Shown here: piece by piece, positions 1 through 8,077 of the stretch | Layout: every line of letters starts with the position of its first letter | Numbering within the stretch: the stretch's first letter is position 1 | From: Pseudanabaena sp. UBA1465 | GTDB taxonomy: Bacteria; Cyanobacteriota; Cyanobacteriia; Pseudanabaenales; Pseudanabaenaceae | NCBI GenBank assembly: GCA_002325645.1 | Contig: DCSN01000258.1 | Span: 2,495-22,983 of the forward strand | Reading direction: 5' to 3' | Length of the DNA stretch: 20,489 bases | The notes under the pieces: model-generated | The model's database searches: none | What the model saw: the letters and a program-made list of their open reading frames with translations, nothing else | Told to the model about the DNA's origin: nothing | Program-made: the position numbers and the translations under genes

Positions 1-113
1 CATTTAGGATTTTTGGGTAAGCGAGTGTCTTCAGCAAGGTAAGTTTGCGAAAATCCTCCTTCTGCCAATTCTTTAATAATTCGGTATCTGCGATCGAGTA
101 GCTTACCTAGCAT
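1..113 (-). CDS. Serine/threonine protein kinase, N-terminal fragment (cut by window edge)
   Basis: Reading the minus strand from an ATG at 113 gives 37 codons with no stop before the window edge. They encode the start of a second protein kinase: a MLGKLLDRRYRI opening and a glycine-rich loop of the form EGGFSQTYLAED. The opening is nearly the same as that of the kinase upstream at 172-2502 (MLGKTLTGRYKI, GGGGFSHTF), so the two are tandem paralogues about 58 bp apart and probably cotranscribed. A second in-frame ATG at 122 would add three residues; 113 is preferred because it matches the neighbour's start. The catalytic residues lie outside the window, so activity cannot be judged. Confidence 0.82.
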   Translation of the reverse strand, partial: MLGKLLDRRYRIIKELAEGGFSQTYLAEDTRLPKNPK

Positions 114-171
114 AAGTGGCATTATAGCGCTTTTCAAGCAATCGAGGTATAGAGGATAGAGAGTGAATAAA

Positions 172-2502
172 TTATGCAAATTGGCAAGTATCATCATTAT
201 TCAGAAAAATGGCACTTGGTTGAGTGAAATCAGTATCTTCAGAGGGTGAGAAGTTACCCTCCGCAGGATGACCCATGGATTTAAATTCAAGTTGATCGTA
301 CAAAGTCTTAATCACTTGGAGAATGTAATTAGCAGATTGCTCATACGCACTTGCTTCATTCAGCGATCGCGCTGTTTGCCATAGTAACTGTTCTACTTTT
401 TCAAAGGTAGGATGAGCATAGAATAGTTGGCGCAGTAGTCCATCTAAAGCATGGGTGCGTAAATCTTGCCAGTTATCGCGATCGGGATTGAATGGATAAT
501 AAAGGCAAGAAAACAGCAAAATCTTAGTTCGCATCGAATTGGTAAACCGCATTAATTCTAAGCGCAGGTCAAACAGATCATTGGCAATTTGGGGATCAAA
601 GGGAACTTTGCTGGATTTCTGAGTGTTTAAGTTAGCAATGGCTGGGCTAGGTTGAGGAGTAGGTAATACAGGCGGCGCGATCGCCTCAGAATTTATATAG
701 GCCGTATCAGAATAGAGTCGCTCTAATTTACCAAGTAACATTTTACCGATTACTAAATATTCTGTGGGCTTAGAAACTCTTTGCACTGCTTCTTGAACTA
801 AGGATACTAGTTGGGGGAAAGTAGGCATAAAGGAAACTAATTCCTTAAGGAGATCCGCCCAATGTACGCTATTTAATTGCCTCAAATCACTTTCCCAAAC
901 ATCTTGATAGGTATATAAGAGTAGCTTTTTTAACCGCATCTGTTGAGCATCTGTATCAATATCATGGGCAACCCAAGCATAAATATCAGAGTTTTGACTA
1001 GGATCACTATCAACGGATAAAAACTCATCTTCAGTGAAGTTGGAATAGCCTTGAGATGGAGCAAGTTCTTGATCTAGAAATTCGTTAGACACTTCTTCTA
1101 AAGTATTTTGATAGGCTGGGGAATTCTCTAATGGAGTAACAATTTGTGCTGATGCAGCATTGACAACTAGATTACTGACTTGATAGGAAATAGGGACGCT
1201 AGATGCCTGAGAACTGGAAATATTTTGCGAAGAATTATTAGATGAAATTTCTGGTACTGCTTCTTGTTTATATAGGGCAGAAACTACGTTGAAGACAATT
1301 TTAGCAACGATTAAATACTGGCGTTGTTTTGGCACAGCGATCGTTTTTACTGATTTTACAAGATTCTCTTTTAAAGATTCTAATGTGGGATATTGCTGGT
1401 ATAAATCTTGAAGTAATTCTCCAAAATTAAAGTTATCTAAACGGTGTAAATCATTTTCTAAAATGCCAGTACAGACTAAACAGATTAACTTCTTAGCTCT
1501 AACGGGATCTGCGCTCATTTCCAAATCATCAGAGATATTTTCAATGAGAATATCAGTGGGACTTTTAACTATACTTTGAAGATTAGAATTTTGAGAATTA
1601 GAATTCCGCTTATCTGGGATGAGAGGAATATCTTCGAGTAGCGATGGTGTAACTACACTAAAAATGGTTTGAGCAAGGGATTTGCTAAGTAAAGGTTGTA
1701 AGGCGGCTAATACTTCATTTGCTGATTGATAGCGCTGACGAAAATCGAAGCGCACCATTTTATCGATTACATCGGCTAAGGTTGGTGTGGCTTTGGTGCG
1801 ATCGCGCCAGCGAAACTCACTGGTAATCGGATCTTCGGGGATTTGATTTGGCGAGAGTCCTGTTAAAGCTTGAATCGCAATTATGCCGATCGCGTAGATA
1901 TCACTGGCAAACATAGTTTTACCGCTATATTGCTCATTGGGCATATATCCGGGGGAACCAATCACAAGGCTAGAAGTGTGACCTAGTTGGCTAATGGGTT
2001 GAGTGCTAACTTCCTTAACTGCGCCAAAATCAATTAAGACGATTTTGCGATCGCTGGCGCGACGAATTAAGTTACTGGGCTTAATATCACGATGGATCAC
2101 CTGCTGACAATGCACAAAGTCCAGAGTTGTTAAAATATCTGTCAAAAATTCAATCGTATACTGTTCCCCTAAACAAGCCCCGCGTTTAATTTCTTGAGTT
2201 AAAACCTCGCCCTCAATTAATTCTTGGGCCAGAAAAAATTCTTCATCTTCTTCAAAGTGCGCCAATAAGCTAGGAATACAATCATGTTTACCCAATCGGT
2301 ATAGTACTTTAGCCTCTTGATCAAAGAGTTCTCGCGATATTTCTAATACTTCTATTTGGGATGACACAGGCTTAAGTTGCTTGATCACACAGGAAGGTCG
2401 ATCAGGCAAATATCCATCTTCAGCAATAAATGTGTGGCTAAAACCGCCGCCGCCAAGTTGTTTGACGATTTTATAGCGCCCAGTCAGGGTCTTGCCGAGC
2501 AT
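172..2502 (-). CDS. Serine/threonine protein kinase with three C-terminal helical repeats
   Basis: This is a 776-residue eukaryotic-type (Hanks) kinase. Visible motifs are the glycine-rich loop at 17-21 (GGGGF), the ATP-binding lysine K41 in VIKQL, HRDIKPSN at 137-144, DFG at 158-160 and an activation segment ending GSPGYMPNEQ at 182-191. The kinase domain ends near 275. No PASTA, WD40, TPR or transmembrane segment follows. Instead there are three divergent copies of a roughly 80-residue helical unit at about 335-412, 523-598 and 657-737. They share the pattern LLxxL...PT, a tyrosine or asparagine-tyrosine stretch, and a closing LY, and are joined by Ser/Pro/Gln-rich linkers. The protein is probably cytoplasmic. 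Its substrate is unknown; the C-terminal repeats are candidates for partner binding. The stop is TAA. Confidence 0.93.
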   Translation of the reverse strand: MLGKTLTGRYKIVKQLGGGGFSHTFIAEDGYLPDRPSCVIKQLKPVSSQIEVLEISRELFDQEAKVLYRLGKHDCIPSLLAHFEEDEEFFLAQELIEGEVLTQEIKRGACLGEQYTIEFLTDILTTLDFVHCQQVIHRDIKPSNLIRRASDRKIVLIDFGAVKEVSTQPISQLGHTSSLVIGSPGYMPNEQYSGKTMFASDIYAIGIIAIQALTGLSPNQIPEDPITSEFRWRDRTKATPTLADVIDKMVRFDFRQRYQSANEVLAALQPLLSKSLAQTIFSVVTPSLLEDIPLIPDKRNSNSQNSNLQSIVKSPTDILIENISDDLEMSADPVRAKKLICLVCTGILENDLHRLDNFNFGELLQDLYQQYPTLESLKENLVKSVKTIAVPKQRQYLIVAKIVFNVVSALYKQEAVPEISSNNSSQNISSSQASSVPISYQVSNLVVNAASAQIVTPLENSPAYQNTLEEVSNEFLDQELAPSQGYSNFTEDEFLSVDSDPSQNSDIYAWVAHDIDTDAQQMRLKKLLLYTYQDVWESDLRQLNSVHWADLLKELVSFMPTFPQLVSLVQEAVQRVSKPTEYLVIGKMLLGKLERLYSDTAYINSEAIAPPVLPTPQPSPAIANLNTQKSSKVPFDPQIANDLFDLRLELMRFTNSMRTKILLFSCLYYPFNPDRDNWQDLRTHALDGLLRQLFYAHPTFEKVEQLLWQTARSLNEASAYEQSANYILQVIKTLYDQLEFKSMGHPAEGNFSPSEDTDFTQPSAIFLNNDDTCQFA

Positions 2503-2567
2503 ACTTGTTTATTCTAATTTCTAATATTTTGACACCTCGTTAACCTGATAGCAAGTTAATTTTCAGA

Positions 2568-2608
2568 TAATTATTGCGCCAACCACTACGCAGGCAGCGC
2601 AATAATTG
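2568..2608 (-). terminator. Inverted repeat after trhO, possible terminator
   Basis: An 11-bp perfect stem (2569-2579 with 2597-2607) encloses a 17-base loop just after the trhO stop. It is placed as a transcription terminator for trhO on the minus strand would be, between trhO and the kinase gene. There is no clear run of T after it, so this is a moderate call. Confidence 0.45.
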
Positions 2609-2610
2609 AT

Positions 2611-3402
2611 CTAGATGGAATTAAGGCTAACGCGATCGTCAAAGACAAAACATTCACCTTCCCAAACACTTTCTTCTGGTGGAACTTCTTCTAAATATTT
2701 GAGAATGCCACCCTTGAGGTGATAAACCTCAGAAAAACCTTGAGATAGCATATAGGCACTGGCTTTTTCGCAACGAATTCCACCCGTGCAGAACATTGCT
2801 ACCTTTTGGTGCTTCTCAGGATTTAATTGCTCCTGTACATAGTGAGGAAATTCGCCAAAGGTATCAATATGGGGATTAACGGCTCCTTGAAATGTGCCAA
2901 ATTCTACTTCATAGTCATTGCGTGTATCGATTAAGATTACGTCAGGGTCAGCAATCAAATCATTCCAATCCTTCGGATCGATATACTTACCAACACGATA
3001 ACGAGGATCAATATCTGGGACTCCTAAGGTGACGATCTCTTTTTTGAGCCTTACTTTCATCCGTTGGAATGGAATACCTTGGCAGTAGGATTCCTTATGC
3101 TCTAAATCCTGAAGACGGCGATCGCTACGCAAATGACTCAGCAGAGCATCGATCGCTTCACGGCTACCCGCGATCGTTGAGTTAAGTCCTTCTTTGGCGA
3201 GAAGGATTGTGCCTTTGAGTAGATAAGCATCACAAAATTCCTTGAGTGGAGTCCGCATCGCTTCATAATCAGGCAAGTCGGTAAAATGATAAAAAGCCGC
3301 CACCACACAAAGCTCAACTTGTTCTTTATTATTGACCTGAGCGTTAGCATTTGCCTTAATAATTTGTGCTTGCAGACGATTGATTTGCTTAATCCTACTC
3401 AT
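2611..3402 (-). CDS. trhO: tRNA uridine(34) hydroxylase TrhO (rhodanese-domain protein, YceA type)
   Basis: The protein has the TrhO layout: an N-terminal alpha/beta domain (VVAAFYHFTDLPDY, KEGLNSTIAGS) followed by a rhodanese domain over roughly the last 110 residues. The rhodanese active loop is CTGGIRC, with the first Cys as the expected catalytic residue, and the C-terminus WEGECFVFDDRVS is typical. TrhO is known to make 5-hydroxyuridine at the wobble position of some tRNAs, using prephenate-independent oxygen chemistry. The start at 3402 (MSRIKQ) is chosen because AAGGGA lies just before it; an ATG at 3423 would add seven residues and has a weaker ribosome site. Either way there are about 30 residues before the conserved domain. 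The stop is TAG. Confidence 0.92.
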   Translation of the reverse strand: MSRIKQINRLQAQIIKANANAQVNNKEQVELCVVAAFYHFTDLPDYEAMRTPLKEFCDAYLLKGTILLAKEGLNSTIAGSREAIDALLSHLRSDRRLQDLEHKESYCQGIPFQRMKVRLKKEIVTLGVPDIDPRYRVGKYIDPKDWNDLIADPDVILIDTRNDYEVEFGTFQGAVNPHIDTFGEFPHYVQEQLNPEKHQKVAMFCTGGIRCEKASAYMLSQGFSEVYHLKGGILKYLEEVPPEESVWEGECFVFDDRVSLNSI

Positions 3403-3470
3403 TTGTCCCTTCAGCCCATTCATTTTTCTTATTTGCGATCGCTGTTTGATAGATCTTACAAATCAAATAT

Positions 3471-3483
3471 AACGCTTTGCGTT
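3471..3483. repeat. Small hairpin with GC-TTT-GC centre
   Basis: A 5-bp perfect stem (AACGC/GCGTT) has a TTT loop, between trhO and the small unknown gene. It is a short member of the GC-NNN-GC hairpin family seen elsewhere in the window. It may be a weak terminator of the 3484-3726 gene. Confidence 0.4.
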
Positions 3484-3726
3484 CTATTTATCCCATTCTT
3501 GGGTAAGTAAGCCACTATCGAGTTTGTCGCGGATCAGTTGCCGCACCATGACTACTTCTTCCACCAAAACCTTATTGTCAGATTTAATCGTACGTTCAAT
3601 CAGATCCATTTCATATTTAGAGACTCTGCCATCAGCGATCGCTTGATCAATCACGACCCGAAGTTTTTGTAAACTTTGGATCTCGTCAGGCGTTAATTCT
3701 TTATGGTTAGGGCGTTCAATTAACAT
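3484..3726 (-). CDS. Small conserved-looking protein of unknown function
   Basis: An 80-residue, mostly helical, charged protein with LTPDEIQSLQKLRVVIDQAI, then ADGRVSKYEMDLIERTI, and no Cys, signal peptide or membrane segment. I do not recognise a named family. The ADGR-containing helix-loop-helix is faintly like TerB or calcium-binding-type folds, but no full motif is present. The open frame extends upstream to 3873. That longer version would have to translate through the terminator hairpin at 3820-3850 and overlap the 3' end of the next gene, so an internal start is more likely. ATG 3726 is the best candidate, though it lacks a good ribosome site and GTG 33 bases upstream is possible. The stop is TAG. 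Confidence 0.55.
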   Translation of the reverse strand: MLIERPNHKELTPDEIQSLQKLRVVIDQAIADGRVSKYEMDLIERTIKSDNKVLVEEVVMVRQLIRDKLDSGLLTQEWDK

Positions 3727-3819
3727 TTGTCTAAATTTAAACTCAGCTATTTCCACAATAGCGAAATTTATTTGTTTTTGGGCTTTCTCTATACAAGCTG
3801 TTACATTTACAAGTTTAAA

Positions 3820-3850
3820 AAGAGAATCGGCGCGATGCGCCGATTCTCTT
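3820..3850 (-). terminator. Intrinsic terminator of the CBM20-SGNH-DUF1796 gene
   Basis: A perfect 14-bp stem (3820-3833 with 3837-3850) has a 3-base loop. It begins inside the stop codon of the upstream gene and, read on the minus strand, runs directly into TTTTT. This is a textbook Rho-independent terminator. Its loop context is GC-GAT-GC. Confidence 0.88.
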
Positions 3851-6161
3851 AGTTTAGATTGGGAGGACACCAAAATAAATTTTGACTAGATATACCTAGA
3901 GACTCTAAAATCTCTTTCATTGTTTGTGTGCATTCCATCCAATAGTCGAGGCTGTCATACATCCAGTCTGGACTGAAGTGCAAATCATAATGAAGTAAAT
4001 GAGGGATATCGGCAAACTCATCGGGTGCTTGCTTAGAGATTAATAATACGCGAAAGGGTTTACCCTCACATTTAATTGTAAGCTTGTCAATTAAATCGAG
4101 AACATAGTCGCGATTGGTCACGCCAGTACGAATGAAGAGGATTTCATCACTATGTTTAAGGGTGTATAAGAACCTTTTGGCACGCGCCGAATAGCGAACC
4201 CGCATCCGTTCATGAATAGGCTGCATATTGTTAATCGGATCATCGGTATCTTCCACTTCATGAGCAAAGGACAAGCCCGACCATTTGGAATGATAAATAC
4301 GGCGCTCAGTGGGACTATAATTTAGATAGTCAGGGTTCCACATATCTTGGAAGTCATTGACTACTAAATCAGTAACATCGCCTAGATTTGTGGAACGAGT
4401 TAAATCAAAGGGAAATGCGGGTCCATCATATTCCATTTTATATAAAAGCATTCGGGCGGCGCAGCGATCGCCTAGGGGCAAAATTGCAATCCGATTTAGT
4501 TCTGACAAATTACACTTATATTTGAGTAGTAGCGTTGATTTGGCAGGGGCTTTGACGCGACTCTCTAAACCGCGATCGCCGATAATCATTGTCCGAAAAG
4601 GGATGTCAGGATTGGCGGGATCGTGATATACCGCCGCAGGCATTGCCGCTAGAGCCGCCCGAATTTCTTTCCACATCGGGTGAATGTTATATTCCTCACT
4701 CGATTCGTTAATAATCCGAATCGTGCGATCATCTTCCTTGAGAATTCCTAAATACCCATCATAATAGAGGATTTCAGAGTTTTGAGGAGCAAAGAATTTG
4801 AGCGCAGAACAGTATTGTAAATCTACACCAGCAGGGATTGTGACAGTATTCTCAATGGAACCATTAACACCAATGCTCAATAATGGTAGGCTTCCTAATT
4901 CATCATTTTTAGAAATATAGGTTCCAGATATTAATTCAGACTTACGCTTTAAAGCTGCCTGCAATTCACTCCAAGTGGGGGTAATATCGTAGGAATGTTC
5001 AGACTGGTTAATAATTCTTAGGGTTTGCGCTTCAGGACAGGCAAATATCTTAAATCCATATTTGTCTTCGTAAACAGAAACTTCTTCGATCTTTTTGTTC
5101 TGTACTGAAGCAGATTGATCTGATAGGCGGCGATCGCGAGCAATATTAAACAAATCCAAATTAATCGCCTCAAACATAAGGCGATGTCCTACGGTGTTGG
5201 GATGGGATACATCTAGAGAAATATCAGTTTTCCAGCCACCATAGCCATTGTCGAGAATATCTAGCCAATCAAGTATAGGCACTCCCCAACTTTGCATCCG
5301 ATGATGGGTGTCACGCAATAACCAATTATGCTCTGGATTGTAGTCTGCATGGGGATATAGCCCACCAATGATTGGGACTGCCCCCAAATCTTGAGTCATT
5401 TTGATCAGTTGCAATAATCCACTCTCAAAGCGACGTTGCACTGCGCGGCGATCATGGGGTCGGCTGTAGGCTAAGCCTTCATTGCCAAGGGAAAGAGCAA
5501 TAATCACGACATCGGGCTTCTCTGGCACAACTATTGATGAGAATCTGCTGATGGTACTGGTAACATTTGCACCCAGTTGCGATCGATTAATTAGTTGATG
5601 TCCATATTTCTCCTGTAATGCTTGTTCTAGATGACTAGCCCATCCCTTTAGCAGCCAAGCACTACAGCCCATCGCAACCGAGCTACCGATAACTAGCACC
5701 TTGATTCCACTTGGTGTATTTGAGGTGTCAGGATTGGAAATGTCAGGATTGGAAATGTCAGGATTGGAAATGTCAGGATTGGAGGCGATCGCTTTCTCAA
5801 GGTATCCATAGGGGTATGGATGAATAGATCCAAAGGAGCCATCATCAACAATGACTGTAGAGTTTATCGAATTGATATGCTCTGGTTCAATGGGAACCCA
5901 TCGATTTTCGCCATGATCAGACTCCCATTGCACTTTTCCATTAGCGGCAATCCGTACATATTTGTATTTAATCTGATCTTGAGGATTGCTAAAGATTGAG
6001 GGATCAATAGCAATATCCATAGACCAAATAGGATAGCGATCGCCTGATGTACTCAAAGGTAGATATTGCTTAATATCCCATGCTCCTAATTGCGGAATGG
6101 AGCCAACTATAGCAATCATTTCCCCATCTTGGGTGGGAGCCTTTACCTGAAATCGATACAT
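3849..6161 (-). CDS. CBM20 starch-binding / SGNH hydrolase / DUF1796 fusion protein
   Basis: A 770-residue protein with clear modules. Residues 1-115 resemble a CBM20 starch-binding domain (GSIPQLGAWD, YPIWSMDI, IKYKYV, WESDHGENR). A NPDIS repeat linker follows at 128-147. Residues 153-345 are an SGNH/GDSL hydrolase: GSSVAMG at 159 with Ser161 in the nucleophile position, GNE at 226 in block III, and DVSHP at 317-321 supplying Asp and His. Two copies of an unknown ~70-residue domain follow (379-450 and 480-548, each starting with RIIN). Residues 557-765 match DUF1796, a papain-like cysteine peptidase family, with Cys567 in LGDRC and the FPFDLTRS motif. There is no signal peptide, so it may act on glycogen-associated material in the cytoplasm. 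Substrates are unknown. It is followed by its own terminator. Confidence 0.88.
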   Translation of the reverse strand: MYRFQVKAPTQDGEMIAIVGSIPQLGAWDIKQYLPLSTSGDRYPIWSMDIAIDPSIFSNPQDQIKYKYVRIAANGKVQWESDHGENRWVPIEPEHINSINSTVIVDDGSFGSIHPYPYGYLEKAIASNPDISNPDISNPDISNPDTSNTPSGIKVLVIGSSVAMGCSAWLLKGWASHLEQALQEKYGHQLINRSQLGANVTSTISRFSSIVVPEKPDVVIIALSLGNEGLAYSRPHDRRAVQRRFESGLLQLIKMTQDLGAVPIIGGLYPHADYNPEHNWLLRDTHHRMQSWGVPILDWLDILDNGYGGWKTDISLDVSHPNTVGHRLMFEAINLDLFNIARDRRLSDQSASVQNKKIEEVSVYEDKYGFKIFACPEAQTLRIINQSEHSYDITPTWSELQAALKRKSELISGTYISKNDELGSLPLLSIGVNGSIENTVTIPAGVDLQYCSALKFFAPQNSEILYYDGYLGILKEDDRTIRIINESSEEYNIHPMWKEIRAALAAMPAAVYHDPANPDIPFRTMIIGDRGLESRVKAPAKSTLLLKYKCNLSELNRIAILPLGDRCAARMLLYKMEYDGPAFPFDLTRSTNLGDVTDLVVNDFQDMWNPDYLNYSPTERRIYHSKWSGLSFAHEVEDTDDPINNMQPIHERMRVRYSARAKRFLYTLKHSDEILFIRTGVTNRDYVLDLIDKLTIKCEGKPFRVLLISKQAPDEFADIPHLLHYDLHFSPDWMYDSLDYWMECTQTMKEILESLGISSQNLFWCPPNLN
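5731..5783. repeat. 15-bp in-frame tandem repeat encoding NPDIS
   Basis: Three perfect copies of a 15-bp unit (5731-5775) and a partial fourth encode the NPDIS linker between the starch-binding and SGNH domains. The unit is a multiple of three, so copy number can change without shifting frame and would only alter linker length. Confidence 0.9.
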
Positions 6162-6200
6162 AGAGATGTCTTCTCTGGATTAAGGAGGTAACTTAAAACC

Positions 6201-6243
6201 TAGAAGATTATTTCGCCCGCCACGCGGGCGAAATAATCTTCTA
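6201..6243. repeat. Perfect 20-bp hairpin with CAC loop
   Basis: The arms 6201-6220 and 6224-6243 are perfectly complementary. The hairpin lies 40 bp upstream of the CBM20-SGNH-DUF1796 start, where no transcript of a neighbouring gene ends, and no T run follows on either strand. That makes a simple terminator role unlikely. The loop context is GC-CAC-GC, shared with the other hairpins. Confidence 0.88.
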
Positions 6244-6389
6244 TAACTATGGTGAACTACTCAGTAATAGAAATTCCATAGTCATGATAGGCGTGAACTT
6301 TTTTTAAGCTATCACCTATTGCGCTGTAAGTGTGTTTTAGAAATTACAGCAGCAAGAGATAAACCACGCAAAGCGTAATTTCCAGAGTT

Positions 6390-6424
6390 TTTTTGGTGAC
6401 GCGGCTTTGCCGCGCCACCAAAAA
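6390..6424. repeat. 16-bp hairpin with TTT loop, one mismatch
   Basis: The arms 6390-6405 and 6409-6424 pair with a single A-C mismatch. The loop context is GC-TTT-GC. It lies in the non-coding region upstream of thrC, again away from any gene end. Confidence 0.82.
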
Positions 6425-6667
6425 TTGGGGCTTTAGTTTAACGTGAGTCCCTAAAACAAAACCCACGCAAATCTATCACTCAGGGTATAGCTTGACTATT
6501 CTTTCAAGCTTGAACCCCAAATACGCCATAACCCTCTTATTGTATTGCTTTCACTATACCCGACTAAATTAGTCTGCTATATTTGACGACTACAAACCCA
6601 TGTGTTAAGGTTCATTACAATCAAAAAATTAGAAAAACTTTTAGCGACTAAAAGGAAGCCCAAGAAC

Positions 6668-7975
6668 ATGACTGCAACCATTGCTACTCCTTACACCAGC
6701 GAGCGCGTTGATACCTTTACTAATCTCAAATGCAAAGAGTGTGGTGCAGAGTACGAAGCTAAGGCGATGCACGTTTGTGAACTGTGCTTTGGTCCTCTCG
6801 AAGTTGCCTATAACTACGATGCGATCGCTGCTAGAGTCAGCCGTGAAACCATTCAAGCTGGCCCCCTCTCGATCTGGCGCTATCGTGATTTTCTACCCGT
6901 CAAAACTGAAAACTATATTGACGTATCCACTGGTATGACTCCCTTACTCAAGGCAAATCGCCTTGCTAAGCGTCTCGGCATCAAAAATCTCTACATTAAA
7001 AATGATGCTGTGAATATGCCCACCTTGAGCTTCAAGGATCGTGTGGTTTCTGTAGCCCTCAGTCGTGCTGTCGAGCTTGGTTTTACCACCGTAGCCTGTG
7101 CTAGTACTGGCAATCTTGCCAACTCCACCGCCGCGATCGCCGCCCATGCAGGCTTAGAGTGTTGTGTGTTCATTCCCTCTGACCTCGAAGCGGGTAAAGT
7201 CCTCGGTACAACCATTTATAATCCTAAGGTTTTCTCCGTGCATGGTAACTACGACCAAGTAAACCGCCTTTGCTCAGAAGTTGCCAATACTCACGGTTGG
7301 GGCTTTGTAAACATTAACCTGCGTCCTTACTATTCTGAAGGTTCCAAGACCCTCGCCTACGAAGTTGTCGAACAACTTGGCTGGAAGTTACCCGATCACA
7401 TCGTCGCGCCTCTGGCTTCTGGTTCTCTGTTCACCAAGATTTACAAAGGTTTCAACGAATTTGTAAAGGTGGGCTTAGTCGATGATAAGGCAGTTCGCTT
7501 CAGTGGCGCACAGGCGGAAGGTTGTTCCCCGATCGCTGCCGCTTACAAAGAGGGTCGCGACTTCATCACTCCCGTTAAGCCTAAGACCATTGCCAAGAGT
7601 TTGGCGATCGGTAATCCTGCTGATGGTATTTACGCGATCGACATTGCTCACAAGACCAACGGCAATATCGAATCGGTGAATGATGATGAAATCATTCAAG
7701 CGATGAAGTTACTTGCCGAAACCGAAGGCATTTTCACCGAAACTGCTGGCGGCACTACGATCGCTGTCCTCAAGAAGTTAGTAGAAGCTGGCAAGATTGA
7801 CCCCGAAGAAACCACTGTCGTCTACATCACAGGCAATGGCTTGAAGACTCAAGAAGCTGTTCAAGGTTATGTTGGCGAACCTTTCTTCATTGAACCTAAA
7901 CTTGATAGTTTCGAGCGTGCGCTAGAGCGTTCTCATACTCTAGAGCATCTAGAATGGCAAACTGTCTCTGTCTAA
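6668..7975 (+). CDS. thrC: Threonine synthase
   Basis: This enzyme converts O-phosphohomoserine to threonine with PLP, the last step of threonine synthesis. The 435-residue protein has the N-terminal four-Cys element CKEC (22-25) and CELC (37-40) of this class. The PLP lysine is K123 in TLSFKDR, followed by the phosphate-binding CASTGNLANSTAA loop and a C-terminal TETAGGTTIAVL and TGNGLK. Start 6668 (MTATIATPY) is preferred over GTG 6602, because AAAAGGAAG sits about 10 bases before it and the conserved region begins just after. It is a single gene with its own terminator. Confidence 0.96.
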   Translation: MTATIATPYTSERVDTFTNLKCKECGAEYEAKAMHVCELCFGPLEVAYNYDAIAARVSRETIQAGPLSIWRYRDFLPVKTENYIDVSTGMTPLLKANRLAKRLGIKNLYIKNDAVNMPTLSFKDRVVSVALSRAVELGFTTVACASTGNLANSTAAIAAHAGLECCVFIPSDLEAGKVLGTTIYNPKVFSVHGNYDQVNRLCSEVANTHGWGFVNINLRPYYSEGSKTLAYEVVEQLGWKLPDHIVAPLASGSLFTKIYKGFNEFVKVGLVDDKAVRFSGAQAEGCSPIAAAYKEGRDFITPVKPKTIAKSLAIGNPADGIYAIDIAHKTNGNIESVNDDEIIQAMKLLAETEGIFTETAGGTTIAVLKKLVEAGKIDPEETTVVYITGNGLKTQEAVQGYVGEPFFIEPKLDSFERALERSHTLEHLEWQTVSV

Positions 7976-7989
7976 CTTGTATTTCTTAA

Positions 7990-8024
7990 AAAATAAAAGC
8001 CGCGCAATGCGCGGCTTTTATTTT
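7990..8024 (+). terminator. Intrinsic terminator of thrC
   Basis: A perfect 16-bp stem (7990-8005 with 8009-8024) has an AAT loop and lies 14 bases after the thrC stop. The distal arm supplies the T-rich tract TTTTATTTTAT. The loop context is GC-AAT-GC. Because of its A/T flanks it could also work for the minus strand. Confidence 0.9.
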
Positions 8025-8027
8025 ATG

Positions 8028-8063
8028 ATGCTGATGTCACACGCTACGCGGGGACATCAGCAT
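8028..8063 (-). terminator. Inverted repeat after the GH94 gene, possible terminator
   Basis: An 11-bp perfect stem (8028-8038 with 8053-8063) has a 14-base loop and lies 15 bases after the stop of the minus-strand phosphorylase gene. Its position suits a terminator of that gene, but no T tract is evident. Confidence 0.5.
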
Positions 8064-8077
8064 TTGCTTTTGGAAGG

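Larger units (their letters stand above)
6162..6667. promoter_or_regulatory. Divergent intergenic region with three inverted repeats
   Basis: No gene is seen in these 506 bases, which lie between the divergent 3849-6161 gene and thrC and must hold both promoters. Visible elements are the hairpins at 6201-6243 and 6390-6424, a small GC-AAA-GC hairpin (ACGC-AAA-GCGT, 6367-6377), a perfect 12-bp palindrome TTCAAGCTTGAA at 6503-6514, and an 8-bp inverted pair (6483-6490 and 6554-6561) that flanks the palindrome. A TTGACT at 6492 and a TATATT at 6578 are not correctly spaced for one sigma-70 promoter, so no promoter is called. The palindrome could be an operator. Confidence 0.45.

Noticed and set aside
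4357..4626. Plus-strand open frame of 89 codons
   Set aside because: It lies opposite the DUF1796 region of a well-supported gene and shows no protein-like motifs.
6162..6667. Small non-coding RNA gene such as Yfr1 or a riboswitch before thrC
   Set aside because: No conserved Yfr1 core or known riboswitch pattern could be read. Only the hairpins are supportable.
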